In this document: piece after piece, positions 51,801-61,559 of the stretch
Layout of the letters: each line of letters begins with the position of its first letter
Position numbering within the stretch: position 1 is the stretch's first letter
Source of the DNA: Guillardia theta CCMP2712
Lineage: Eukaryota > Cryptophyceae > Pyrenomonadales > Geminigeraceae
Direction: 5' to 3'
Length of the DNA stretch: 64,000 nt
Assembly: GCF_000315625.1 (NCBI RefSeq)
Contig: NW_005434658.1
Location: 893,504-957,503 of the forward strand
Made by a program: the position numbers and the translations under genes
Notes under the pieces: generated by a model
Told to the model about the DNA's origin: nothing
Database searches by the model: none
Seen by the model: the letters and a program-made list of their open reading frames with translations, nothing else

Positions 51801-54800
51801 TACAACCAGAAAGAACACGTAAGAAAACCATTATAATCTATTGATGGCAATTTTACAATTGTATTTAAAACATAGTAACAAAACCCAGAGAGCGTGCTTG
51901 TCTTTGGAATGGCTGCATGTGAGAAAGACACAGTCAATGAACTGCCTCCAGTGTTATCGCTGAATCTTATTCTTATTGGATAATATTTATATGCTGTATT
52001 TAAATATATAGTTCCTGACCGCTCTTGTGTGCCATGAGTTCCACCATTATTAACGACCAATGTCTCTGTACCATCTACAGTCAACCAAAGATAGCTTTCA
52101 TCGTCACTATTAGTATAAAATGTAAAATTGCCTAAGTATCCAGAAGTATAAAAATAACCTACATATTCAACTGCGAATCTGTCCTCTGAAATATTCCAAG
52201 AATTAGAAATACGAAGTGCAACACCAACGGAATTAATAGGGTCATTTCCATAATTAGCATATCCATTATTCCATTTTGTATATGCCAAACCATCAAGATT
52301 AAAAGTATCGAGAGAGAGACTTTTTTTATTTGTTTTTACAGTATGAGACGCAAATGAATGACCGCCATAAGCTATTTGTACATCAGGTTTTAGGGATAAA
52401 GTATCAGCCAAAGAATCATCAAATTTGTACCAAGCTATATCAGGAATTGGACCAGTATATTCGATACTAGGTTTTAAATAACTAGTACCACTGCTAGAAT
52501 ATTGAAAATTATAAGCATCGGTATTTATTATAACATTATCATAGAGCTTATCTTGAAAATTAAGTGATACAGTTCTATTTGATAACGTTAAATATAAAGC
52601 TGTATTTGTTTGATTATATGTCTCTATTTGAATGTGGTCATATATTGACACATCATTTGTTTGATTGACTATGAATTGCGCAGGGTCAAAGTTATAAGAA
52701 TTTTTTTGAATATCTTGATAAAGCTTATTGCTTGTGTTGTTCAATGTTGTTATATTGATATAATTGCTTGATGCTATCCAATTGTTATAATTGGTAACAC
52801 TTAGGATATTACTATTAGCTATCCAATTGTTATAATTGGTTGTACTTAGGATATTACTATTAGCTATCCAATTGTTATAATTGGTTGTACTTAGGATATT
52901 ACTATTAGCTATCCAATTATTATAATTGGTTGTACTTAGGATATTACTATTAGCTATCCAATTATTATAATTGGTTGTACTTAGGATATTACTATTAGCT
53001 ATCCAATTATTATAATTGGTTGTACTTAGGATATTACTATTAGCTATCCAATTGTTATAATTGGTAACACTTAGGATATTACTATTAGCTATCCAATTAT
53101 TATAATTGGTTGTACTTAGGATATTGCTATTAGCTATCCAATTATTATAATTGGTAGTACTTAGGATATTGCTTGATGCTATCCAATTATTATAATTGCT
53201 TATTTCTAGATAGTCAGGCAATGCCTCGACGACTGATTCTGTCTGTTGTGTTGTCTGATTATATAATAATTTGACATATCCTGTTCTATTTTGCGAATCA
53301 TACACATCATTAACATTAGTGACTGCCGTTGTACCTCCCAAAGATAAACTTCTCCTACCAACTCCTCCGCTCGTGGTAATACTTGTGGCAACCGTTGATA
53401 TATCCACATTTTGCACTGATATGTTTTGAGCTACAACCGTTTGCGTGCTCAAATCTATAACGCTAAGATTACCCCTTTTAATATCTATAAAATCAACCTC
53501 TAATTTACCGCTAATCTTTGCCGATAAATCGTTGTTAAATATCTGATTGATAGCATCAGAATACTTGTTTTCAGTCCAAAATAGATTTATTGTCTCAAGT
53601 GTCCAAGATATATATTTGCTTATTGCTATTAAATCGAGTTTATTTGATTCATTGATAGCCTCTTGACCTGTTGGCCCTTGCTCGTGGTCTATTATTCTAA
53701 AATGATGATTATTATTATTGACATTATATAACTCTTTAAAATTTGTTATTTGTGTTGTCCCCTCAATCTTCAATTCAAATTGATTGCGTATTGTATAAAA
53801 TATGGTTCCATCTTCACGGAGAACAAAGCAATAAAAATTTAGTTCAGCGATGCGACTATTTTGAACACTAAAAACAGGGCCGCCAATATTTGGATAAACA
53901 TAAGCAAAAGCATTTATATTTATCGTTTTCTTCTCGTAGCTTAAAACATTGTTTGTATTCTTATAATATATCTCAAACACTAAATCAAGAGATATGTTGG
54001 TAATATTTAGCGAACCATCTTGAGTTATTTGATAATCTAGATAACAAATAAAACCTCTATTATTTGGTATATTCTCAGTTGTTAAACCAGCCAAATAATA
54101 ATTGAATAAATTATATTTGCCGCTGTAATATTTGCCATTCATATAATTAGTCTTAGGTCTAAATTGATAATAAAAATAGATAGAGAATTTATTTGTAAAA
54201 CTAATGTCAAAACATTCGATATAAAAATTGTCTGGGATGGCTGTCATTCTATTTGCAAAAGAATACCTGACCCATTCCCTATCTTGTGCTGGATAGGTTG
54301 GCACGGTTTCATATGGAGAACCATTCAAAAAGTCCCAATTGTCATAAGTAATTGTATATGTATCATTCAATTGATTTTTAATATAGTTCGGTGCTATTAG
54401 TTGATTGCCTTGTAATTTTAGGAAGATATCGGCTATATATAGACTGTCTGGCCCTGTTACAGTAAGCTTCTTTGTTGTGAATGATTCTCCTATTAGAGCA
54501 AATTGATTTGCCATTTGTGTTTGATTAACAAAATTAGAGCTATTTATAAAATTTGTGTAGGTATCCGTTTTCAGGAAATTAGAGCTATTGAGATAATTTG
54601 CATAGACATCCGTTTTTAGGAAGTTTGAGCTTGCCAGATTTTGATATGAAAGAAATGTATCCAATCCCTGCTGTTTTGTGTAAAAGTCTGTTGATAATTC
54701 CCATTCTTGATTATCATTGAAATATAGATTGCCTATAAACCCCGGTTTGACATCGTTTATAAGTGTGCTTGCTGTATGTTTTGTTCTTATATGATTGTAT

Positions 54801-56014
54801 AATACATTTGACTCTTCATATATTTTGTTGAATAATATATTAGACTCTGTCAATATATGATCAAATAATATATTTGACTCATCGTATATGTGATTATATA
54901 ATATGTTCGATGTATTATCAATTATATCATCTATCTCATTTTTGTCATAGATATTAGGGACAATAATATCATCAATAAAAAGAGTTTTACCTTTGAATAT
55001 TGTTTTATATTGCTTTAATGTTTGCAGTGCATAATTGCTACCAAATACAAATTCATTTAATTCATCTTGTGTTAATTCATTGCCTAATGTTATAACTTCT
55101 TCACCTTGAAAAACAATATTTCTTTCGTCTAAAACTGTCTGTTCCTGTCCATCAATAACAAGCAATTTATACGTGTCATTATATATAAATGCTTCGTTAG
55201 GGACCAAAGCAAGTTTTTCACCATCTGTTAGATTCCTAGAATATATTTTAATGACTCTACCTTGTAATTTAGTATTTATTACCTCATTTTCAAGAACAGA
55301 AATAACAACACCTAATGATAATCTTAAAACATTAATCCACGAGAGAATAAACAGGCCATCAGCTTTTGAGGTGTTTGTTCCTGACGCTATCAATCCCCCA
55401 ATGAAGCCAGTTCCAATTGCTAGCCCTCCTTTTATAATTTCACCTAAACCACTAAATAAATTAAAGCCATTTTCAGCCGTATCGTCCAAATCTTCTAAGG
55501 ATTGGGCAGCATTTGCGGTTTCTTGCGCGGCAGCATTGTTGTTTAAATCATCTAATTGTTGTTTAATCTGTTGAATTGTAATAAATGAGCCGTTTTCAAG
55601 TGTGAATTTAATGATATATTTATTAGGATTAGTCTGATATTTGACATATAATATATTCCTATTGTTGTTTGTTAAAATGGTCTCATTCGTGTTAGAATCA
55701 TATTTGATAAGAGATTGCAGATCTAGAACAAAATTTGATGTGTTAAACAATATATTGCTTGTTTCAATTAAGTTATTACTAGTAATAAGTAATAAATCAT
55801 TTGTTTCAATTAAGTTATTGCTAGTTTCAATGGTGATAATTTCTAGATCGTTAGTCTTTTGAAATAGTTCGGTTGTCTGATGATTAAGGACATCAACATT
55901 ACTATAAAGGACATTGATATTTGAATTTATTTTATTAAAAATAGGCGTTAAAGTTGTGTTATTAGTAGTGCCGACATACTGATATAAATTTTGATATCTA
56001 TTGTCACATGACAT
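48788..56014 (-). CDS. Giant fibre/adhesin-like virion protein, main part
   Basis: 2,408 residues. The N-terminal 130 residues are helical with repeated SNNLIETSN-like heptads. A glycine-rich hydrophobic stretch (GLAIGTGFIGGLIASG) follows near residue 200. Ten 15-residue repeats (NYNNWIANSNILSTT) lie at about 935-1090. Then come a PA14-like domain (FAVEYVGYFYTSGYLGN, FTFYTNSDDESYLWL) and a LamG/concanavalin-A-like domain (TCSFWLYIKRYDGYP, LNTWDHYTITIGG), 14 repeats of YVTNTNLTSTLGS type at about 1640-1815, and beta-rich fibre modules. Such an order of coiled stalk, repeats and sugar-binding domains matches long receptor-binding fibres. It starts at the inner edge of the right terminal repeat. 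Lacks its chaperone end because of the frame break near 48873. Confidence 0.8.
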   Translation of the reverse strand: MSCDNRYQNLYQYVGTTNNTTLTPIFNKINSNINVLYSNVDVLNHQTTELFQKTNDLEIITIETSNNLIETNDLLLITSNNLIETSNILFNTSNFVLDLQSLIKYDSNTNETILTNNNRNILYVKYQTNPNKYIIKFTLENGSFITIQQIKQQLDDLNNNAAAQETANAAQSLEDLDDTAENGFNLFSGLGEIIKGGLAIGTGFIGGLIASGTNTSKADGLFILSWINVLRLSLGVVISVLENEVINTKLQGRVIKIYSRNLTDGEKLALVPNEAFIYNDTYKLLVIDGQEQTVLDERNIVFQGEEVITLGNELTQDELNEFVFGSNYALQTLKQYKTIFKGKTLFIDDIIVPNIYDKNEIDDIIDNTSNILYNHIYDESNILFDHILTESNILFNKIYEESNVLYNHIRTKHTASTLINDVKPGFIGNLYFNDNQEWELSTDFYTKQQGLDTFLSYQNLASSNFLKTDVYANYLNSSNFLKTDTYTNFINSSNFVNQTQMANQFALIGESFTTKKLTVTGPDSLYIADIFLKLQGNQLIAPNYIKNQLNDTYTITYDNWDFLNGSPYETVPTYPAQDREWVRYSFANRMTAIPDNFYIECFDISFTNKFSIYFYYQFRPKTNYMNGKYYSGKYNLFNYYLAGLTTENIPNNRGFICYLDYQITQDGSLNITNISLDLVFEIYYKNTNNVLSYEKKTININAFAYVYPNIGGPVFSVQNSRIAELNFYCFVLREDGTIFYTIRNQFELKIEGTTQITNFKELYNVNNNNHHFRIIDHEQGPTGQEAINESNKLDLIAISKYISWTLETINLFWTENKYSDAINQIFNNDLSAKISGKLEVDFIDIKRGNLSVIDLSTQTVVAQNISVQNVDISTVATSITTSGGVGRRSLSLGGTTAVTNVNDVYDSQNRTGYVKLLYNQTTQQTESVVEALPDYLEISNYNNWIASSNILSTTNYNNWIANSNILSTTNYNNWIANSNILSVTNYNNWIANSNILSTTNYNNWIANSNILSTTNYNNWIANSNILSTTNYNNWIANSNILSTTNYNNWIANSNILSTTNYNNWIANSNILSVTNYNNWIASSNYINITTLNNTSNKLYQDIQKNSYNFDPAQFIVNQTNDVSIYDHIQIETYNQTNTALYLTLSNRTVSLNFQDKLYDNVIINTDAYNFQYSSSGTSYLKPSIEYTGPIPDIAWYKFDDSLADTLSLKPDVQIAYGGHSFASHTVKTNKKSLSLDTFNLDGLAYTKWNNGYANYGNDPINSVGVALRISNSWNISEDRFAVEYVGYFYTSGYLGNFTFYTNSDDESYLWLTVDGTETLVVNNGGTHGTQERSGTIYLNTAYKYYPIRIRFSDNTGGSSLTVSFSHAAIPKTSTLSGFCYYVLNTIVKLPSIDYNGFLTCSFWLYIKRYDGYPTIGNTIIDLNSGIDSTSGGAYGIRLYISNGNIAIEVNYSTTNVSYFYYNLNTWDHYTITIGGAGIILYQNGIPFQTNIPKSYLQSMTWNKSLLGNIYPSKGFFPSLQSYYQDLRFFNRELTQNEVRDIIGYNGVGSLSIKEVINPYTNEEIDNKIDNIVIPTGYSDINTAAYLDSINNALISDIPTSFDYDTQITGKPDLFTSDNQYIRDVTSDFNVSAVGQLSLTNSYVTNTNLTSTLGSYVTSSSLTSTLGSYVTNTNLTSTLGSYVTNTNLTSTLGSYVTNTNLTSTLDGYVTNTNLTSYVTNTNLTSTLGSYVTNTNLTSTLGSYVTNTNLTSTLDGYVTNTNLTSYVTNTNLTSTLGSYVTSSSLTSTLGSYVTSSGLTSTLGSYVTSSSLTSTLSPYLLSENEYIKLVSADFSVSNGLLSFTGGLATSGGLASKWTKVNNDIYYNTGNVGIGTIPNNSSKLQIEGNISANGIEIGLKDNDGAQLPKIFHDKYLVLGVKQTNDNYIFISNDTTWGNKVVINSTDWGYISWYNTTRIKWNSQGVYIYGPNLQFNDVPISGNTITSVSSSFKLVDGELNFNNNTYYDLLVSKVLRIYDSGGQPWLEFKRGASSLDPIGTNIQDYRIGTGVTNIALNFFGIESKLNTNIYNPLTVNPYDSLVSNPCVGINNVNPQAPLHVGNSSVANTDGHIILSRNLNSTGVDFRIGLNTNLDFVIGKYGANNIRDSWIEQVRIDRNITNTKLDITNAGLKCPASMVLGNGSVDTTQPQSGIPLFIIGNSTAPKMLLINDNGNNTTTNCRCAIGFNHSIYRGQYASQAIGVIQRSFNSYGLGDMYFMLRNNDNQVDCQAATDTKMKISYDGTVSIATTTTNTAYKLDVNGIINCTDLYINNSALSTSLFNGDYNNLTNKPALVSNPNFYLFNNSGIIFPTTNYQDFNGLPNFGFHYVNGPTPLNSPPNNPNETEFFMCVTLAAVIIIMVTRLMAYKLRILLM
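50570..51100 (-). repeat. 39-bp tandem repeats inside the fibre gene
   Basis: Fourteen units coding for YVTNTNLTSTLGS or its SSS variants, two of them shortened by twelve bases. Units are very similar at DNA level, indicating recent expansion or homogenisation. Confidence 0.9.
52755..53205 (-). repeat. 45-bp tandem repeats inside the fibre gene
   Basis: Ten units coding for NYNNWIANSNILSTT, nearly identical in the centre and more divergent at both ends, as expected of arrays that grow by unequal exchange. Confidence 0.9.
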
Positions 56015-56867
56015 TTATAATAAAGAAAGATAGGTTTTTGGGGCGGATGGAGAGTGTGGAAGGTTGGAGGGTTTGTTAGGTCAATTACTAATAGGCCAAG
56101 ATCGATCAACTGAGAAGAACTTCTTGAAAAAACCCTCCTAATAGATAATAGATAATAGATAATGGATAATAGATAATAGATAATAGATAATAGATAATAG
56201 ATAATAGATAATAGATAATAGATAATAGAAAAAAAATAACATTGAATTAGTAAGGAATATTTATAAAAATAAAAAATGCCAATAGAGAGAGGGGAGTGTG
56301 GAAGGTTGGAGGGTTTGTTAGGTCAATTACTAATAGGCCAAGATCGATCAACTGAGAAGAACTTCTTGAAAAAACCTTCCACACCCTCCACACCCTCCAC
56401 CTCTAACGTCTATATATACAGATAAATAATAAATATATATATGATTCTGGTAATGATTTATGAAGTGGAGGGTTTAGTGGAGGGTTTATGATTTATTGAA
56501 AAACCCTCCACTCTTCAAAGATTGGCAGGGTTTTGCAAAGGTTTGTAAAAACAACGTGTTTAATATTTTACCCCCTCACCCCACATAGATTTTTTTATTA
56601 CTTATATGATCCTTGAAGGATTCATAATTTTCATTAATATTATGTTTGCTCTGGCACACTCCGTGTGTGCGCTCGTTTGTTTTTGGTTATTTTGTGTGAT
56701 AATCCGCACCAATGCGCAGCTATTATTTCAATTGCATAAAATATAATAGGGATTAGGTAAGGAAAATAAAGAGGAATAAATGAATTATTTGGGTGTTCGT
56801 AAAAATCATTGAAATTTTAAATTGATTTATAAAAGTTTGTCTCCTCACGTTTCCAATGTATTTACTT
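56012..56867 (-). repeat. Right inverted terminal repeat, 856 bp
   Basis: Mirror image of 30626..31481. I found no difference between the arms by eye, including the 89-bp tandem array (56140-56228). The inner edge coincides with the start codon of the fibre gene at 56014. Near-perfect identity suggests recent integration or ongoing homogenisation during replication. Confidence 0.95.
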
Positions 56868-57623
56868 GCTAGCCAGTTGGCTCCTTCCGAAATCTCTCCA
56901 AGTTGAAGAATGGAGTTCTGTACAAGATAGTCTCAGGAGCTGTCGATGTTGAGAGCGGATCGAAAGAACTTCTCAAAGAAATGAAGGAAGTCGGGTTGGA
57001 CACAAGTCAAATTGTCAAGCCTTCGGAAATTCATGAGTGTCTTTCAAGCATCCTGGAGTCAGTCAGGGTGAATGGAGACATACGAGACATGATCCAGTGC
57101 CTGCGTTTTGATGGGATCCAGACATGTCTGCTTTCGCATACAAGGAAAAGAGAAGGAAGAGACGCAAACATGGTCAAGGATGAGATGGCCGTGCTCAACA
57201 AAGAGATGATTCGGCATTTCAATGCTACGTTTCAATATTCCGACCAACAGTTCAAGAAGGAACCTCAAATCTTTCACGAGATATTCAATGTAGTTTGTGT
57301 TGACAACTGATGGGCCACTTGTAACTAATTTTCCATTGTGCAGAAATTCTCTTTGCATCCGGAGGAGGTGGTCTTTTTAGACCCACGGAAAGATATGCTT
57401 CAACCAGCTGCCAAACTCGGTGTGAAAACGTTGCAGGTAGTGCTCACTGTCCTTTGTTTGGTTGTTTTGAGATTAATCGTTACAGGCTGAGAATGCCAAC
57501 AAGGCAATCGAGCTTCTTGAGGATGAATTGCAAGTCCCGTTGCGCAACTTTGCTTGGACTCGTGATCAATATGCGAAGGTCTTGTGGGTATCCAACAAAG
57601 ATTGTAATAGTGCAAGCACATAG
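56868..57623 (+). pseudogene. 3' part of the interrupted HAD-like hydrolase gene
   Basis: Exons 56873..57289, 57344..57436 and 57486..57623 join in frame by GT-AG introns. They encode PVGSFRNLSKLKNG, a helical cap region, LRFDGIQTCLLSHT (motif II region), then HPEEVVFLDPRKDMLQPAAKLGVKTLQ, the acidic motif region of HAD family hydrolases, and AIELLEDELQVPL near the end (TAG 57621). The first exons are at 30370..30625. HAD proteins of this subgroup act as phosphatases, epoxide hydrolases or as the N-terminal domain of ACAD10. No start codon or promoter is evident next to the viral repeat, so this half is probably not expressed alone. Confidence 0.75.
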
Positions 57624-57781
57624 AATGAGATATGAACAAGATGGCAAGGAGAGACAAACAAATGGCTGTAGTTTATACGAGATGCGAGCTGAAAGCTAAA
57701 ACGGGATACCTGAATTCCTAGAATTTCCATCAAGTTCGAAAATGTTATATGCAGTTGTCAAGCTTCGGCAGTTTTGAGGGT

Positions 57782-58868
57782 TTATGAATCATGATAGTAA
57801 AACACTGCAGAAACGCCATAATGATCGGAAATAGTGCCAGGATCTTCATCTGTCTTATTACCTTTCGCTAGAACCTGGTCATGAAAAACGATTTTTCAGC
57901 AACACAACAAAAGAAAACAGATGTTATTACCCCCCAAGTCTTGCTGGAAGCTTTGATCTTCTCGACCTGACAGGAGCCGTCTTCGTACTCCCATCTCGGA
58001 CCTTCCTTCGCAGCTCGGAGGAAGATGTAATCCAAGGACTCGTCAGGACGTTCAGCATTCGACATTGTCACTTCGCGTGCCTGAGAGTCGTGACCCTGTG
58101 CATAAGCTTTTTCCGCCAGGATATCTCGAACAGGATTCAAGATTTCGAGCATTTCCTTGTACCTCTCCACGTCATTTCGAGCACAGATATTCATATCTCC
58201 TGCTACAATGCAGTTTGTTTCTCCCTCCAACAGCTTATTCGCCAAATATTTCAGTTGAGTTTTTCTTACTTCAACTGCATTTTCTCCACCACTGTAACAC
58301 TGAAGATGAGTGTCAATAATGACAAGCGGGGGTAAATTGGGGTCCACTTTGACATAGCATTTGAGCGCTCCCTTGGAAGTAAAAATTTCAATCCCAGCAA
58401 ATGTTCGGTATGAGATGAACTTGTTCTTCTCCTCTTCCAGTGGGAACTTGCTGAGGATCAGCAGGCCCGAGCATTGCGCAAACAGAACATTGGGAGACGA
58501 GAAACTGTACAGAAATCCCTCTTTCTTGAGCCTTTCCTTGAGCCAATCTTTAGCGCTCTGCGTTGATAATCCAAAGACAGAGAAAGTGAAAACCTGGCAA
58601 AAATTTGTCAACACAGACTAGAAAAAATCCAGGCCACTCTGCAAACCTCTTGGAGTATCAGGATGTCGAACCGACTGGCCTCAGCAGCCATGTCAGCCAG
58701 TCTTTGCGAATGGTGCGATGCTCCCGCGATGGGGAGGTACAGGTTTTGTGTGAGCACTTTTACCCGCATCGCGGCAGGAATGGCAAAGATCCTAGGACCT
58801 GGGGCCTGGAAGACAAGAAACGACCAGAGCTTGAGCAAGAGAGATGAAGTGAGAGAGAAGGGGCACAA
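57782..58868 (-). CDS. Endonuclease/exonuclease/phosphatase family protein, sphingomyelinase-like
   Basis: Three exons. The first contains RVKVLTQNLYLP and DILILQE (metal-binding Asn and Glu), ending before GTTTGC at 58643. The second starts at about 58593 with VFTFSVFGLSTQSAKDWL and holds VIIDTHLQCYSGG, IVAGDMNIC (catalytic Asp-x-Asn) and DESLDYIFL. The third encodes DEDPGTISDHYGV with the catalytic Asp-His pair and ends with TAA at 57782. All catalytic residues of the family are present. The layout resembles neutral sphingomyelinases or related phosphodiesterases. The start may be ATG 58769 or, with a hydrophobic extension, ATG 58868. It converges on the HAD gene with about 160 bp between stops. 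Confidence 0.8.
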
Positions 58869-59508
58869 AGACGGTAAGGAGGGACACTACAAGGTAAAGG
58901 AAAGTCCAAGGGTTGAAGAGGCAGTGCAACGAACAGAGGAGGAGAGGAGAACCAAGTGGGATGTAAAGGAGATGGGAAGGACGGTTGGAGGATGAGAATA
59001 CTAGTGGAGAAGGGGGGGGGAGATAAGGGTGAGGTATGGGACACGTGAAGGGGAGAGGAGGGGAGAGGAGCGGGAAGACGCGAAGGGGGCGAAGGGGACG
59101 AGAATCGAGAAGAGGAAGGATTGGGAGGTGAAGGGGGTTTGTTTACCTCTTCAGGGTGGGTGGTTTCAAAAAGGTTTATATACTGGGAAAGATAGGGGTA
59201 CTCAAAAGAGGATCAAGGGGTGATCAGAGAGAGGGGGTGGTCAGTAAAAGCTTGCTCTTCACAATAGACCCAGTTGTTGCAATAACTATGTTTTAAAGAC
59301 TTTTCCTCTGGTGTGTAGAAGTGTACCAGGATTCACTTAAAATTATTAAACGTTTCGAGATTTGATGATAAAATATTATTACTGGTACAAATATATCAAG
59401 GATACATTGTTTTGTGACACATATATAATCTGCTTATATGGTATAAATTGTTTCACTTTCAGAGGCGGGCTTACTATCTTTTTTGTTTGTTTTACACTTC
59501 AGACAGCC
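58869..59508. other. Intergenic region between EEP gene and delta-tubulin
   Basis: Divergent promoters. Purine-rich from about 58850 to 59220, then AT-rich to 59500, which fits the leader of the tubulin gene; a CTTCAG just before its ATG may be a splice acceptor of a 5' UTR intron. No gene seen. Confidence 0.4.
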
Positions 59509-61559
59509 ATGCTTTCGGCCTTTGTCGGTCAGTTTGGCGGGAGCGTGGGAGGGATGGTGATGGAAGAGGCGGCAACAGAGAGGAGAGGAGAGACAACGAG
59601 AGAGAGGAGAGGAGATGATACCACGAGGTTGGTGGATGCGAAGGGATTCAGCCGCGCAGTCATGGTGGATGGAGAAGCGAAGGTTGTAAAGAAGTGGGGA
59701 GACCGAGGACGACTGAGGACGGAGAATCGAGTTTGGAGGGACAGTGGTTGCGGAAACAACTGGGCAATGGGATACTTTGGTGAAGGCGCAAGGATGAGGA
59801 CACCGACTGCAACTGAGGAGAATGAAAATGTTTTGGTGAGGCGAGCAATGGAGGTTTTGAGGAGGGAGGGAGAGCGTCTAGATCGTTGTGAAGGCTGCAT
59901 GGTGTATCACTCGCTTGCAGGAGGCACGGGTGAGTAATCACATGAGAGAGTTCGCAGGGGTGAAACAATTTCAACAGGATCGGGACTTGGGTCCAGGCTC
60001 TTAGAGGAAATCCGTGATACCTTCAGCTGCCCTTTACTTTCCGTCTCCGTCCTGCCCTTCTCGGTCGGAGAACTTCCTCTTCAGGTCGAAGTCCCTCCCC
60101 CCACTCCCTCCTCCATCATATCGTGACTCTCTCCATCTGTGCTGTGGGTTCTGGAATCATGCTTCTTGCTGTGATGACGACAAATTGGTTGCTGAATGGG
60201 GAGCTGCAGTACTACAATAGCACGCTCTGTCTTTCCCGCATCGTAGAAGAGGCTGATGCTTGCCTTCTCTTTTCTAACGACGACATTCTTTCCATCATGT
60301 CAAAGCGGCTGGCTAAGAAGATAGGTTTGTCCGCTCTCTGTCCGGTCCAAGAAATCCACCTGAGCATTGTGCCAGGATCTGTTGTACGACCCGGGGATGC
60401 AGCAGGAACGCTCGTGAAGACAGAAGATCTCAACATGTATTCCCTCTCGCCTCATTTTCCTGCCAAGTCTGCGATTCTGATCGCAGGCATTTCCAGGTAC
60501 ATAACGACAGCGATTCTTGGACTAATCTTCCCCACGTTGAACTCATCCTCACACGGTCAAACTTGGGTACTTTCAAATGATCTTGTCATGGATGTTGATG
60601 ACTTAAAGAACAACTGGAGTATCTCAAAAATGGTTGCGGAGATTTCTGCGACTCGAGAGGCAAAGTTTGTTGGTATGCTTATCATGCAAAGGGTTGTCCC
60701 TTGAAATGAAAACAGAGTTATGGTCCACCACTGGCTCCTTACAGACTTCGAGCAAGCATCGATCTGATGTGCAAGGAATCTCCTGGACTAAATTGAGCCA
60801 GCAACTTTTCACTGAGGTAAGACAGAAGGAGAGCGTGCGAGCAAAGTGACTCTGTGTGCCAGGCTCCGCGTTATCAGCCGGCTCTATCCTCTACGAGTGG
60901 TGAAGCCCTCTGTCGGATCAAGACGTGCGCGTGAGACTGTTTGAGTCTGTTGTCTCGCTCTGATGTTCTCTCAAGGTCTCGGCTGATATTTCGAGGAAAC
61001 GCAGCGATGAGTCAGGCATCTGAGGTGCTTCTTGTTTCCTAGCCCTACCTCGCACTCTCGATTCACTCGTAAGAGTTCCTGTTGACACCGTGCCAACAGA
61101 TATCGTCGAGCCTCGAGAACGAGCTCTGTCGCAGTGCCGAACAAGTTCCAACCTGTTCTCTCCGCGGAGATGTCCCATGACCCTCGTTGCAGGTCTCGTG
61201 GATGAAAGGACCCAAGTCGTTCGTGTACGGCTCTCCTCGCCCAATCTTCAAACACTCGACCAAGAGCCTCACGTGGGCGACCACAAGGTCCTCCCGCACC
61301 TTGTGACGTGGACGCTGACGTTTGACAGGTCCTCGTACCTGCCGGCTTTCACCCACATCCTTCACCGCTGTGAAGACATGCTGGAGTCGAGAGCCTATCT
61401 TCACTGGTATGTTCGGTGAGTTTCTTCACATTCTGTGCTGTCTCTGATGTGGACAGGTATGGACTGAGGGCAGAAGATATGCAAGAGGCAATCGAGTTGA
61501 TGAGGAGTTGGTTGTCAGACTCGAGCGAATTCTTCGGTCGTTCACTTCTTTTTAACTAG
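59509..61559 (+). CDS. TUBD1: Delta-tubulin
   Basis: Starts at ATG 59509 (AFVGQFGGSVGG, nucleotide-binding loop). The first exon (to 59929) contains GNNWAMGYFG and ends inside the GTP-binding signature AGGTG, which is completed after the intron by SGLGSRLLEE. Later exons encode YYNSTLCLSRIVEEADACLLF and NDDILSIMSKRL, a delta-tubulin-like region, and the last one RYGLRAEDMQEAIELMRSW with stop TAG at 61557. The Tyr-Asn-Ser-x-Leu segment and short acidic helix match delta rather than alpha, beta or gamma tubulin. It is needed for triplet microtubules of basal bodies, so the host is flagellated. Exon borders between 60250 and 61350 are only partly resolved. Confidence 0.85.

Larger units (their letters stand above)
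30626..56867. mobile_element. Integrated polinton-like virus (PLV), 26.2 kb
   Basis: The element is delimited by 856-bp inverted repeats beginning AAGTAAATACATTGG and shows an abrupt drop in GC content, a lack of introns, and tightly packed genes on both strands. The hallmark set is tyrosine recombinase, AEP primase-SF3 helicase, FtsK/HerA-like packaging ATPase and two double-jelly-roll-type major capsid candidates. There is no family B DNA polymerase, no retroviral-type integrase and no recognisable Ulp1-type protease, which argues against a classic Maverick/Polinton. PLVs of protists (for example those accompanying Phaeocystis viruses) have this kind of gene content. All genes are open except for one single-base shift in the fibre gene, so the copy looks recent and possibly functional. 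The short direct repeat GCT flanks it on both sides (30623-30625 and 56868-56870). Confidence 0.92.

Noticed and set aside
50570-53205. Two arrays in the fibre region considered as CRISPR-like
   Set aside because: Both are in-frame coding repeats without unique spacers.
30626-56867. Classic Maverick/Polinton or virophage assignment
   Set aside because: No protein-primed DNA polymerase B and no retroviral-type integrase are present, and the capsid proteins look closer to PLV than virophage types by recollection.
30626-56872. Idea that the whole virus is removed as an intron (GTAAAT near the left end, TTGCTAG at the right end)
   Set aside because: The terminal GTAAAT and CTAG look like splice sites, but every tested frame keeps a stop or breaks the HAD reading frame; only RNA data could revive it.
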